From NCBI GenBank assembly GCA_002700485.1, contig PADU01000007.1, forward strand, positions 54,086 to 63,019: DNA of 8,934 nucleotides, in the 5' to 3' direction. The position numbers and the translations under genes are program-made. This DNA comes from SAR116 cluster bacterium. GTDB lineage: Bacteria; Pseudomonadota; Alphaproteobacteria; Puniceispirillales; Puniceispirillaceae. Within the stretch, counting starts at the first letter, position 1; the number at the start of each line of letters is the position of its first letter. Shown here in pieces: positions 1-6,790 of the stretch. The notes under the pieces are model-generated. The model was not told the DNA's origin. It ran no database searches and saw nothing but the letters and a program-made list of their open reading frames with translations.

Positions 1-1
1 A

Positions 2-637
2 GGTCAGCCTGTTTTTGCCCAAAACTGGCAGGCCCGCGCTCTTGCCGTCACAGTTGCTGCAGGCGGGTTGGGTAAATGGACTTTGGATGAATCCCGGCAT
101 GCGCGTGAACGTCTGCCTGCAGGAGATTATATGGCCTATGGCTATTATGAAAAATGGATGGCCGGGTTGGCAACGCTTCTGGTTGAACATGGTCTGGTCA
201 CCATAGACGAGCTAGGGTCTGGTCAAGTAGCCGCTGACGGTGCACAAGGGGTTGAACAATATGACCCTGTCCCTCCAACGGCGGCACAGGTCAGGGCGGC
301 TCTTGCCCGGGGCGGCCCATCTCGGCGACCAGACAGAACGCCTCCGCGCTATGCCTGCGGCCAGAAGGTTCAGGTGTTAAGCCCTGACAGCGCGGCACGC
401 CAGCCTGGTGGTCATACACGTCTGCCTGCTTATGCGGCGCATCAGACAGGGGTTATCATCAGCCATCATGGCAGCCATGTGTTGCCTGACAGCAATGCCC
501 ATGGACTAGGGGAAAACCCGGAACATCTTTATGGAGTGTGTTTTTACGCGAATGAACTCTGGCCGGAACAGGTAGGCAGCAAAGATGAAGTATGTCTGGA
601 TTTATGGGAATCTTATCTTGTGGCAGTAGATGCATGA
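2..637 (+). CDS. nthB: Nitrile hydratase beta subunit (3' part; start lies left of window)
   Basis: Structural subunit of nitrile hydratase, the cytoplasmic metalloenzyme that hydrates nitriles to amides. The alpha subunit carries the Fe or Co centre; beta closes the active site. The frame is open from base 2, giving 211 visible residues. Full-length betas are usually about 210-235, so roughly 20-30 N-terminal residues, including the start, are probably missing. Family landmarks: PVFAQNW at the left edge; SRHARER (91-111), matching the beta motif whose arginines contact the oxidised cysteines of alpha; YGYYEKWMAGL and LLVEHGLVT in the helical N-terminal domain; then a Pro/Ala/Arg-rich linker and the SH3-like C-terminal domain with GHTRLP (410-427), SNAHGLGENPEHLYGV and LDLWESYL. 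The family's usual PRYxRG after GHTR is here PAYAAH. Because beta is followed directly by the accessory gene, the alpha gene is probably just upstream (inference). Fe versus Co type cannot be decided without alpha. Family assignment is very secure. Confidence 0.93.
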   Translation, partial: GQPVFAQNWQARALAVTVAAGGLGKWTLDESRHARERLPAGDYMAYGYYEKWMAGLATLLVEHGLVTIDELGSGQVAADGAQGVEQYDPVPPTAAQVRAALARGGPSRRPDRTPPRYACGQKVQVLSPDSAARQPGGHTRLPAYAAHQTGVIISHHGSHVLPDSNAHGLGENPEHLYGVCFYANELWPEQVGSKDEVCLDLWESYLVAVDA

Positions 638-993
638 TTAGACTAATGGAAGAAGATACCATACACAGCTTTTCTGCTGCGCCTGCGTTTTCTGCTGTCT
701 GGCATGCCCAGCTTTTTGCCTTGACCACTCATTTATATGACCAGGGGCTATTTTCATGGCCACAATGGACAGCGACACTTGCCCACCACATTCAGGCTCA
801 GAGAGATGATTTAGAAAACAATGAAGATACAGAAGACAATTATTATCAGGCTTGGATGGCAGCTTTGACCAGCTGCCTGATGGATCAAGACATTACAGAT
901 TTCAGGCAGCTTCAGCTGATGCAGGAGAGGTGGGCATCTGCCTATCTGTCCACACCGCATGGCCAGCCAGTACGCCTCCCAGAACTAAGTTAA
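634..993 (+). CDS. Nitrile hydratase accessory (activator) protein
   Basis: Small protein of the nitrile hydratase accessory family (p14K/NhlE-like), which helps load or swap the metal-bearing alpha subunit into the mature enzyme. From ATG 634 it is 119 residues, a normal family size. Visible landmarks are PAFSAVWHAQLFALT near the N-terminus, QGLFSWPQW, NYYQAWMAAL in the middle and the family-typical end STPHGQPVRLPEL. It is recognisably related to the N-terminal domain of the beta subunit next door: both share PxFxxxWxA and YYxxWMAxL. The chosen start overlaps the beta stop codon as ATGA, which implies translational coupling. Upstream in-frame ATGs at 592 and 604 would overlap beta further and add residues unlike the family; ATG 646 is a possible shorter start. 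There is no clear Shine-Dalgarno, consistent with reinitiation. The cofactor type it serves cannot be told from here. Confidence 0.88.
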   Translation: MIRLMEEDTIHSFSAAPAFSAVWHAQLFALTTHLYDQGLFSWPQWTATLAHHIQAQRDDLENNEDTEDNYYQAWMAALTSCLMDQDITDFRQLQLMQERWASAYLSTPHGQPVRLPELS

Positions 994-1020
994 GAACCCC
1001 CTGTTTTCAGGCGTTTTTTT
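991..1020 (+). terminator. Probable intrinsic terminator after the nitrile hydratase operon
   Basis: A CCTG-TTTT-CAGG hairpin (1000-1011) is followed by CG and seven T (1014-1020). Beyond a small internal loop the stem can be extended by pairing the A-rich stretch that includes the accessory gene's stop codon (992-997) with the start of the T-run. The core stem is only 4 bp, so strength is uncertain, but the position right at the operon end and the long T-run support the call. Confidence 0.6.
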
Positions 1021-1055
1021 AATCAAATATCTGTTTTTATGCAGACAGGACAGGT

Positions 1056-1086
1056 TTGTCATGCTAGGTTCTCGCCATCTGAATAT
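1056..1086 (+). promoter_or_regulatory. Possible promoter for the zwf-edd-eda-pgi operon
   Basis: The 89-nt gap between the terminator and zwf must hold the operon's promoter if the terminator works. TTGTCA at 1056-1061 is a good -35 match. The best -10 candidates are GAATAT at 1081-1086 (19-nt spacer, long) or the adjacent TATATT at 1086-1091 (24 nt, too far). A tandem GACAG (1044-1053) and a GACA...TGTC inverted pair (1044-1047 / 1057-1060) touch the -35 and could be an operator, but are short enough to be chance. A Shine-Dalgarno-like AAAGGA at 1093-1098 and a GAGGA at 1101-1105 precede the zwf ATG. Confidence 0.3.
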
Positions 1087-1109
1087 ATATTGAAAGGAAT
1101 GAGGACATC

Positions 1110-2591
1110 ATGGCTGAGATGATGCCCCAGAGCGCACTGGTTCCTGACAGTGACTACATCATTATTGGTGGCACAGGTGACCTGGCTCTTCGGAAAATTT
1201 TCCCGGCCCTTTTCTGGCGGTTTCTTGACGGTCAGGTAACCTCATCTTTCCGTCTGATAGCCGCTGCCCGTCAGGAAATTAGCAAGAAGGACTTTGCAGA
1301 CCGGCTACGGCCTTTTTGTGAAGAGGCGCTGTACCATGCTGATACAAAAGATACTGATTTCGAGTTGTTCCTGAAGCTTGTTCATCTGGTAAAACTGGAT
1401 ATCCTGTCTGGCGAGGGGGCTGACAGGCTGGCCACGCTGGTCCATGAAAAAGCAAAGGCTGACCGGCCATGCATTTTTTATCTTGCGGTTGCCCCGTCTC
1501 TGTTTGGGCCTAGTTGTCAGCTATTAAAATCGGCTGGCGTCGTGCTACCGCAAAGCCGTTTGGTGGTCGAAAAACCGCTAGGTCATGATTATGCGTCTGC
1601 AGAGGCGATTGGAACAGAATTGCAGGCGGTGTTTGATGAAAAGCAGATTTACCGGATTGATCATTATCTGGGAAAAGAAACTGTTCAGAATCTTATGGCG
1701 CTGCGGTTCGCTAATGTCATTTTTGAATCTCAATGGAATAATGCCGCGATTGACCACGTTCAGATCACTGTTGCTGAAACGGTTGGAGTGGGCCAGAGGG
1801 CTTCTTATTATGATGACAGTGGGGCAATCCGGGATATGGTGCAGAATCATATTTTGCAGCTGGTCTGCCTGGTGGCAATGGAGCCGCCTTCCCATTTTGA
1901 TGCAGACCAGGTGCGCGATGAAAAACTGCGAGTGCTGCGCGCGCTGCGTACCCCTGATCTGGGTGATGTCATGCGGGGACAGTATCAGGATTATGAGGCT
2001 GAGCTGGGCAAATCCTCCAATACAGAAACCTATGTTGCCCTAAAACTGGCGGTGAATAACTGGCGCTGGGCGGGGGTGCCATTCTATGTACGTACGGGTA
2101 AAAAACTGGCCACACGGGCCAGCGAAATCGTCATAACTTTTAAGAGCAAACCCCATGACATTTTTGCCAATGGTCGCAGCTCTGCTGACCAGGATGATCT
2201 GCCAAACAGATTGATCATCCGTCTTCAGCCCGCAGAAGGTGTGAAATTACAGCTGATTTCGAAAGAACCTGGTCCTGGCGGAATGCGCCTGTTTCCGGCT
2301 GAGCTGAATCTGTCTTTTGATGACACTTTTGGCGGGCGCCTGCCGGATGCCTATGAACGGCTGCTGATGGATACAGCCAGAGGCAATCAGACGCTGTTTA
2401 TGCGTCATGATGAAGTGCTGGCAGCGTGGGCCTTTATTGACCCTATTTTACGCGATACAGCTGAACGGCCGCCTGCTTTATATAAAGCAGGCACATTTGG
2501 GCCTGAAGATAATTTATCAGGACAGGGGCCGTCTTTTTGGATTGATCCCCAGAGTGATTTCCGAAGTGAACAGCCGGACAGTCACAGTTAA
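1110..2591 (+). CDS. zwf: Glucose-6-phosphate 1-dehydrogenase
   Basis: Cytoplasmic enzyme oxidising glucose-6-phosphate to 6-phosphogluconolactone with reduction of NAD(P)+; entry step of the Entner-Doudoroff and oxidative pentose phosphate routes. It has 493 residues, normal for the family. The N-terminal Rossmann domain has the dinucleotide-binding GGTGDLALRK (20-29; the common form is GASGDLxKRK). VEKPLGHD lies at 153-160. The substrate-binding signature RIDHYLGKE is at 182-190, giving Asp184, His185 and Lys189. SGAIRDMVQNH at 237-247 supplies the likely catalytic base His247, with the same 62-residue spacing from His185 as in the well-studied Leuconostoc enzyme. VPFYVRTGKKL in the C-terminal half is also conserved. 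All key residues are present. ATG 1110 is preferred, with AAAGGA or GAGGA upstream; ATGs at codons 4 and 5 are alternatives. It is first in the operon, 21 nt before edd. Cofactor preference cannot be read safely. Confidence 0.97.
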   Translation: MAEMMPQSALVPDSDYIIIGGTGDLALRKIFPALFWRFLDGQVTSSFRLIAAARQEISKKDFADRLRPFCEEALYHADTKDTDFELFLKLVHLVKLDILSGEGADRLATLVHEKAKADRPCIFYLAVAPSLFGPSCQLLKSAGVVLPQSRLVVEKPLGHDYASAEAIGTELQAVFDEKQIYRIDHYLGKETVQNLMALRFANVIFESQWNNAAIDHVQITVAETVGVGQRASYYDDSGAIRDMVQNHILQLVCLVAMEPPSHFDADQVRDEKLRVLRALRTPDLGDVMRGQYQDYEAELGKSSNTETYVALKLAVNNWRWAGVPFYVRTGKKLATRASEIVITFKSKPHDIFANGRSSADQDDLPNRLIIRLQPAEGVKLQLISKEPGPGGMRLFPAELNLSFDDTFGGRLPDAYERLLMDTARGNQTLFMRHDEVLAAWAFIDPILRDTAERPPALYKAGTFGPEDNLSGQGPSFWIDPQSDFRSEQPDSHS

Positions 2592-2612
2592 TCGGAAAGG
2601 GGCTGCCTATTC

Positions 2613-4457
2613 ATGTCTGAACTTCATCCCAGATTAGCTGAAATTATCGACAGGATTGAGCGGCGAAGCCGTGCCACACGCGTAGCCTATCTCGACCAGA
2701 TTGATGAAATGCGCAGTGATGGAGACAGCGACCGGAGGAATGTGTCCTGTTCAAATATGGCCCATGTTGCGGCGGCTGCCGGGGAAGATAAGGCCGACAT
2801 TCTGGCACAGTCGGATACATTGAAACCCAATATTGCTATTGTCACAGCCTATAATGATATGCTCTCTGCCCATCAGCCCTATGAAGGCTATCCCCAGCTA
2901 ATTAAGGCAGCTGCTCGTCAGGCCGGGGCAACCGCCCAGGTAGCTGGTGGGGTGCCGGCAATGTGTGATGGGGTGACACAGGGTCGACCAGGCATGGAAC
3001 TATCCCTGTTCAGCCGCGATATTATTGCCCTGTCCACAGCTGTCGCGTTGTCCCATAATGTCTATGATGCGGCCCTCTGCCTTGGGGTATGTGATAAAAT
3101 TGTGCCTGGCCTTGTGATGGGCGCACTGGCTTTCGGACATCTGCCGGTGATTTTCGTGCCTGCCGGGCCGATGTCATCTGGTCTGCCAAATGCAGAAAAA
3201 GCACAAATCCGCAAAGCCTTTGCCAGAGGGGAAATTGGCCGTGATGCGCTGCTGAAAGCAGAAAGTGAGGCCTATCATGGTCCAGGGACCTGTACCTTTT
3301 ATGGCACGGCAAATTCAAACCAGATGCTGATGGAAGTGATGGGCCTGCATCTGCCAGGTGCAGCCTTTGTCCATCCGCATTCTGACTTGCGTCATGCGCT
3401 GACCACAGCAGCGACCCATCATGCCGCTTCCATTAGTCTGCGCTCGGTAACGCCAAGGCCAATTGGAAAATGCCTTGATGCGCGCAGCTTTGCAAATGCG
3501 ATTGTGGGATTGCATGCGACTGGCGGGTCAACCAATCATACGCTTCATCTGCCGGCAATGGCCGCGGCAGCAGGAATTGATCTGCGCTGGCAGGATTTTG
3601 CTGATCTCTCTGATATTGTGCCGTTGCTAGCTCGGATCTATCCGAACGGCCAGGCAGATGTAAACCATTTTCATGCCGCTGGCGGGATGGGCTTTGTGAT
3701 CAGTGAATTGCTAGCTGCTGGCCTGCTTGATGGCAGTGCAGCAACGATCTGGGGCAAAAACCTTGCTGATTATGCTGTGGAACCAAAACTGGAAAAAGAC
3801 GGACTGGTTTGGTCGCCGGCAGAAAAACAAACACATGATGCCTCGGTGCTGCGCGGTGTGACTGACCCTCATGCCCCGACAGGGGGCCTGAAAATGCTCG
3901 AGGGGAATTTGGGCCGGTCTGTGATAAAGGTGTCTGCTGTCTCTGCGGACAGACATAAAATTTCTGCTCCAGCACTGGTGTTTGAAACCGAGGCACAGGT
4001 CAAACAGGCTTTTGTGGATGGACAGCTTGAAAAAGACTGTATTGTGGTGGTGCGCGGTCAGGGTCCTCAAGCCTGTGGCATGCCGGAATTACATAGCCTG
4101 ACACCGTTACTGGCCACTCTTCAGGATAAGGGCTTTGCGGTTGCACTAGTCACAGATGGCCGGATGTCAGGGGCGTCAGGAACAGTGCCGGCGGCGATAC
4201 ATCTCTGTCCGGAAGCTGTGAAGGGCGGGCCAATTGGTAAAATCAGAGACGGAGATATACTGATACTTGATGCTATCTCCGGCATATTGACCTGTCAGGA
4301 TGACCTCTCGGAACGGGATCCTTTTATCCCCAATCACCTGCCGCAGACAGGCTTTGGCCGAGGTCTTACAACCCTGTTCCGCAATCAGGCAAGTGATGCT
4401 GAACAGGGGGCAGGCCTTGCTGTGCTGACAGGCCGTCACCAGGAGACGAGCCTATGA
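2613..4457 (+). CDS. edd: Phosphogluconate dehydratase
   Basis: Iron-sulfur dehydratase of the IlvD/Edd family, converting 6-phosphogluconate to 2-keto-3-deoxy-6-phosphogluconate (KDPG), the committing step of the Entner-Doudoroff pathway. It is 614 residues (E. coli Edd is about 600). Cysteines expected to bind the cluster sit in conserved settings: PAMCDGVTQG (Cys118), the first family signature GVCDKIVPG (Cys160) and GTCTFYGTAN (Cys227). The second family signature, LVTDGRMSGASG, starts near residue 512. The sub-family features VPAGPMSSGLPN and FVHPHSDLR separate it from dihydroxy-acid dehydratase (IlvD). The ATG at 2613 follows a purine-rich GGAAAGGGG (2595-2602). Its stop overlaps the eda start by ATGA. 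Together with zwf and eda this leaves little doubt on function. Confidence 0.97.
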   Translation: MSELHPRLAEIIDRIERRSRATRVAYLDQIDEMRSDGDSDRRNVSCSNMAHVAAAAGEDKADILAQSDTLKPNIAIVTAYNDMLSAHQPYEGYPQLIKAAARQAGATAQVAGGVPAMCDGVTQGRPGMELSLFSRDIIALSTAVALSHNVYDAALCLGVCDKIVPGLVMGALAFGHLPVIFVPAGPMSSGLPNAEKAQIRKAFARGEIGRDALLKAESEAYHGPGTCTFYGTANSNQMLMEVMGLHLPGAAFVHPHSDLRHALTTAATHHAASISLRSVTPRPIGKCLDARSFANAIVGLHATGGSTNHTLHLPAMAAAAGIDLRWQDFADLSDIVPLLARIYPNGQADVNHFHAAGGMGFVISELLAAGLLDGSAATIWGKNLADYAVEPKLEKDGLVWSPAEKQTHDASVLRGVTDPHAPTGGLKMLEGNLGRSVIKVSAVSADRHKISAPALVFETEAQVKQAFVDGQLEKDCIVVVRGQGPQACGMPELHSLTPLLATLQDKGFAVALVTDGRMSGASGTVPAAIHLCPEAVKGGPIGKIRDGDILILDAISGILTCQDDLSERDPFIPNHLPQTGFGRGLTTLFRNQASDAEQGAGLAVLTGRHQETSL

Positions 4458-5071
4458 CGATCCATGATATACTTAAGCTGGGACCTGTCATGCCGGTAAT
4501 AGTCATCGATTCAGCAGACAAGGCAGAACTGCTGGCAGATGCACTTCTTGCTGGTGGTATTAGGACAGCAGAAATCACCTTGCGTACCCCGGCTGCCATA
4601 AAAGCCATCGAAAAGATGGCCCGCAACTGTCCGGACATCACGGTAGGGGCCGGGACTGTTCGCACAGCTCGTGATGCGCAAATCGCTGCTGATGCAGGCA
4701 GCCGGTTTGTGGTCAGCCCCGGGACAACATCATCTATTCTTGAAGGTTGCCAAAGCGCTGGATTGCCGCTTCTGCCAGGGGCGGCAAGCGTATCTGAAAT
4801 GATGGCTCTGGCTGAGCAGGGCTATTCTGTGCAGAAATTTTTTCCGGCAAATGCGGCTGGTGGGATTAGTTTTATTAAATCGCTATCCAGCCCGTTGCCT
4901 GATTTGACCTTCTGCCCGACCGGCGGCATTACAGAAATAACGGCGCCGGACTGGCTTGCTCTGCCAAATATTGTCTGTGTCGGGGGCAGCTGGATTGCCC
5001 CGCAGGCTTTAATCGAAAGCGGCGATTTTGCTAAGATTACAAATCGGGCGCGTGTCGCCGCACATCTGTAA
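4454..5071 (+). CDS. eda: KDPG aldolase (2-keto-3-deoxy-6-phosphogluconate aldolase)
   Basis: Class I aldolase splitting KDPG into pyruvate and glyceraldehyde-3-phosphate; last step of the Entner-Doudoroff pathway. It has 205 residues in a single TIM-barrel domain, the usual size. The active-site set is visible: Glu40 and Arg44 in AEITLRTP, GAGTVRTARDAQ, the phosphate-binding PGAASVSEM region, the Schiff-base Lys128 in VQKFFPAN, and the late barrel motifs FCPTGGI and CVGGSWIAP. The Glu-Arg-Lys spacing equals that of E. coli Eda (45, 49, 133) with an offset of five. The start ATG 4454 overlaps the edd stop (ATGA) and has a strong AGGAG at 4441-4445, 8 nt upstream, so translation is coupled but also independently primed. 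The same enzyme can act on 2-keto-4-hydroxyglutarate in some bacteria; that cannot be judged here. Confidence 0.97.
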   Translation: MTIHDILKLGPVMPVIVIDSADKAELLADALLAGGIRTAEITLRTPAAIKAIEKMARNCPDITVGAGTVRTARDAQIAADAGSRFVVSPGTTSSILEGCQSAGLPLLPGAASVSEMMALAEQGYSVQKFFPANAAGGISFIKSLSSPLPDLTFCPTGGITEITAPDWLALPNIVCVGGSWIAPQALIESGDFAKITNRARVAAHL

Positions 5072-5085
5072 GAGCTGGTGCTGCG

Positions 5086-6645
5086 ATGGAGATAACTCGT
5101 GAACAAGATGAAGTGGTCGCAAAGCTGCATCAGCTTGCTGCGAAAGAGGCTAGCCTGCCCCTGCGGGACTTAATGGCTCGTGATGAGGCAAGAGATAGGC
5201 TGTTTCAGCTTGATGACCTCAGTATTGATTTAACCCGTCAACCCCTTACATCTGCCAGCCTTTCTAATCTGCTTGCCCTTGCAGAAGCATCTGGACTTGC
5301 AGAAAAAATCAAAGCAATGCTAGCAGGGCAGCCTATCAATATCAGCGAAAACAGGTCGGTGATCCATACAGAACTGCGCCATCCGGCCTTTCGCAAGACA
5401 GATGGGTTTACCGCCCTATGCCGTTTTGCAGACCAGCTGCGCGGGCAGGGCCGGTTCACGCATATCGTGAATATTGGAATCGGTGGGTCTGATCTTGGTC
5501 CAGCGATGGTCTACCGAGCGCTTGCGGCGTTTCAATCTGGTCCGCAAGTTTATTTTGTGGGCAATATTGATCCATCAGATTTAAACGATGTGCTGGCCTG
5601 CTGCCCTTCAGACAGAACGCTGTTCATTATCACCTCAAAGACTTTTTCCACAGCTGAAACCATGGCAAACGCCGCACTGGCCAGAGGCTGGCTTGAAGCG
5701 GCTGGCTGTACTGTATCTGACCATATGGCCGGAGTTACAGCTGCCCCAGCGCTGGCCATTGACTGGGGCCTGTCTGAAGATCAGATTTTTCCCTTTTCTG
5801 AGGGGGTTGGCGGGCGCTATTCGCTGTGGTCTTCAGTTGGGCTAGCAGTCATGTTGGGTATTGGCAGTGACCGGTTTATCCAGCTTCTGGACGGGGCCTA
5901 TGTTATGGATCGTCATTTTGCAGATACAGATTTCAACCGTAATATTCCTGTGTTGATGGGGCTGCTGCGGGTCTGGCACCGAACTTTTTTAGGGCGCTCA
6001 TCTTACGGGCTGATGCCTTATGATCAGCGCCTTAGCCGTTTGCCGGCCTGGGCTCAGCAGTTGGATATGGAAAGTAATGGCAAATCGGTCACCCGAGAGG
6101 GACATATGCTGGCTATGGGATCTGGTCCGCTAATTTGGGGTGAGCCAGGTACAAATGGCCAGCACAGTTTTTTCCAGTGGCTGCATCAGGGCACTGATAT
6201 CGTGCCTGTGGATATTCTTGTTCCCCGCCAGCCAAACGGGTTAGACCAATTCACCAGCCCTACCTTGCAGGCGGCTGCAGAGGCCAGCCACAGAACGCTG
6301 GCGGTGAATGCGGTGGCCCAGGCAGAAGCATTGGCCCTTGGATCAGAAAACAAAAAACAGCCGCACCGGCATTTTGCTGGTAATCGTCCATCAGCTTTAA
6401 TCAGCTGGGATCGCACAACTCCTTTTTCCCTTGGCCGCCTGCTGGCTTTATATGAACACATCACGACGGTATCCGGCTTTGTCTGGGATGTGAACAGCTT
6501 TGATCAATGGGGCGTGGAGCTTGGAAAACAAATGGCCAGTCTACTTGCCCATTCGTCAGAAAATCAGTCAGGCGCTGGGCCGCAGAAACAGTTCAGTTGG
6601 TCTGCTGGCCTGTTTTTGGCTGCACTTGACCAAAAGGAAAAGTAG
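5086..6645 (+). CDS. pgi: Glucose-6-phosphate isomerase
   Basis: Cytoplasmic isomerase interconverting glucose-6-phosphate and fructose-6-phosphate. In this operon it can return fructose-6-phosphate made by gluconeogenesis or the pentose phosphate route to zwf for a cyclic Entner-Doudoroff flow (inference). It has 519 residues, slightly shorter than E. coli (549), with all family landmarks: NIGIGGSDLGP, ITSKTFSTAET, signature GVGGRYSLWSSVGL, ESNGKSV with catalytic Glu329, GTNGQHSFFQWLHQG with His360, and the C-terminal signature GVELGKQMAS with Lys481. The Glu-His spacing of 31 matches the rabbit enzyme (Glu357/His388). ATG 5086 lies 14 nt after eda with only a poor GAGCTGG upstream, so reinitiation from eda is likely. 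It is the last intact gene of the cluster; a kinase relic follows its TAG stop directly and in the same frame. Confidence 0.97.
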   Translation: MEITREQDEVVAKLHQLAAKEASLPLRDLMARDEARDRLFQLDDLSIDLTRQPLTSASLSNLLALAEASGLAEKIKAMLAGQPINISENRSVIHTELRHPAFRKTDGFTALCRFADQLRGQGRFTHIVNIGIGGSDLGPAMVYRALAAFQSGPQVYFVGNIDPSDLNDVLACCPSDRTLFIITSKTFSTAETMANAALARGWLEAAGCTVSDHMAGVTAAPALAIDWGLSEDQIFPFSEGVGGRYSLWSSVGLAVMLGIGSDRFIQLLDGAYVMDRHFADTDFNRNIPVLMGLLRVWHRTFLGRSSYGLMPYDQRLSRLPAWAQQLDMESNGKSVTREGHMLAMGSGPLIWGEPGTNGQHSFFQWLHQGTDIVPVDILVPRQPNGLDQFTSPTLQAAAEASHRTLAVNAVAQAEALALGSENKKQPHRHFAGNRPSALISWDRTTPFSLGRLLALYEHITTVSGFVWDVNSFDQWGVELGKQMASLLAHSSENQSGAGPQKQFSWSAGLFLAALDQKEK

Positions 6646-6750
6646 GATATATATCTGGGTTGTCTTGGTGATGATTTCACTGGTTCCAGCGATTTAGGTA
6701 AAACTCTGCCAAAAGCCGGCATGCGCGTTGTTCAATATTTCGGTGTGCCG
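6646..6750 (+). pseudogene. Relic of a four-carbon acid sugar kinase (OtnK/DUF1537) N-terminus
   Basis: Directly after the pgi stop, in the same frame, the sequence encodes [18 protein letters not shown] followed two residues later by [12 protein letters not shown]. This matches the N-terminus of the OtnK (3-oxo-tetronate kinase, DUF1537) family, whose members begin with a hydrophobic strand, then DDFTGAxD and, about 20 residues on, MRxVQxxGVP. Only about 33 codons are recognisable; after GVP the frame stays open to a stop at 6823-6825 but loses resemblance and runs into the ABC ATPase gene. The expected initiator position reads ATA (6649-6651), with AAAGGAAA (6633-6640) 8 nt before it. The rest of the kinase (normally about 400 residues) is absent. 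The family match is from memory of the motif, but it is long and ordered, so chance is unlikely. Functional expression is not expected. Confidence 0.72.
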
Positions 6751-6776
6751 GATTGCCTGTGTCAGCGCCAGCATTC

Positions 6777-6782
6777 AGGAGA
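6777..6782 (+). promoter_or_regulatory. Ribosome binding site deciding the ABC ATPase start
   Basis: AGGAGA sits 8 nt before ATG 6791. This favours that start over the TTG at 6728, which would add 21 residues overlapping the kinase relic and unlike any ABC ATPase N-terminus. The Shine-Dalgarno lies beyond the recognisable part of the relic, so it probably belongs with the exporter genes. Confidence 0.75.
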
Positions 6783-6790
6783 AAAATTCC

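Noticed and set aside
592..633. Earlier starts (ATG 592 or 604) for the accessory protein
   Set aside because: They add residues unlike the family and extend the overlap with beta; the ATGA overlap at 634 is the more typical arrangement.
68..637. Separate complete gene starting at TTG 68
   Set aside because: The same frame is open to the left edge and the upstream residues (PVFAQNW...) match nitrile hydratase beta, so the TTG is internal.
3022..5130. Long minus-strand open frames inside edd, eda and pgi
   Set aside because: They are opposite strongly conserved + strand enzymes, contain no family motif and have the His/Pro/Arg/Ser-rich look of antisense shadows.
6728..6790. TTG 6728 as start of the ABC ATPase
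   Set aside because: The extra 21 residues do not resemble ABC ATPases, overlap the kinase relic in another frame, and AGGAGA is correctly placed for ATG 6791.
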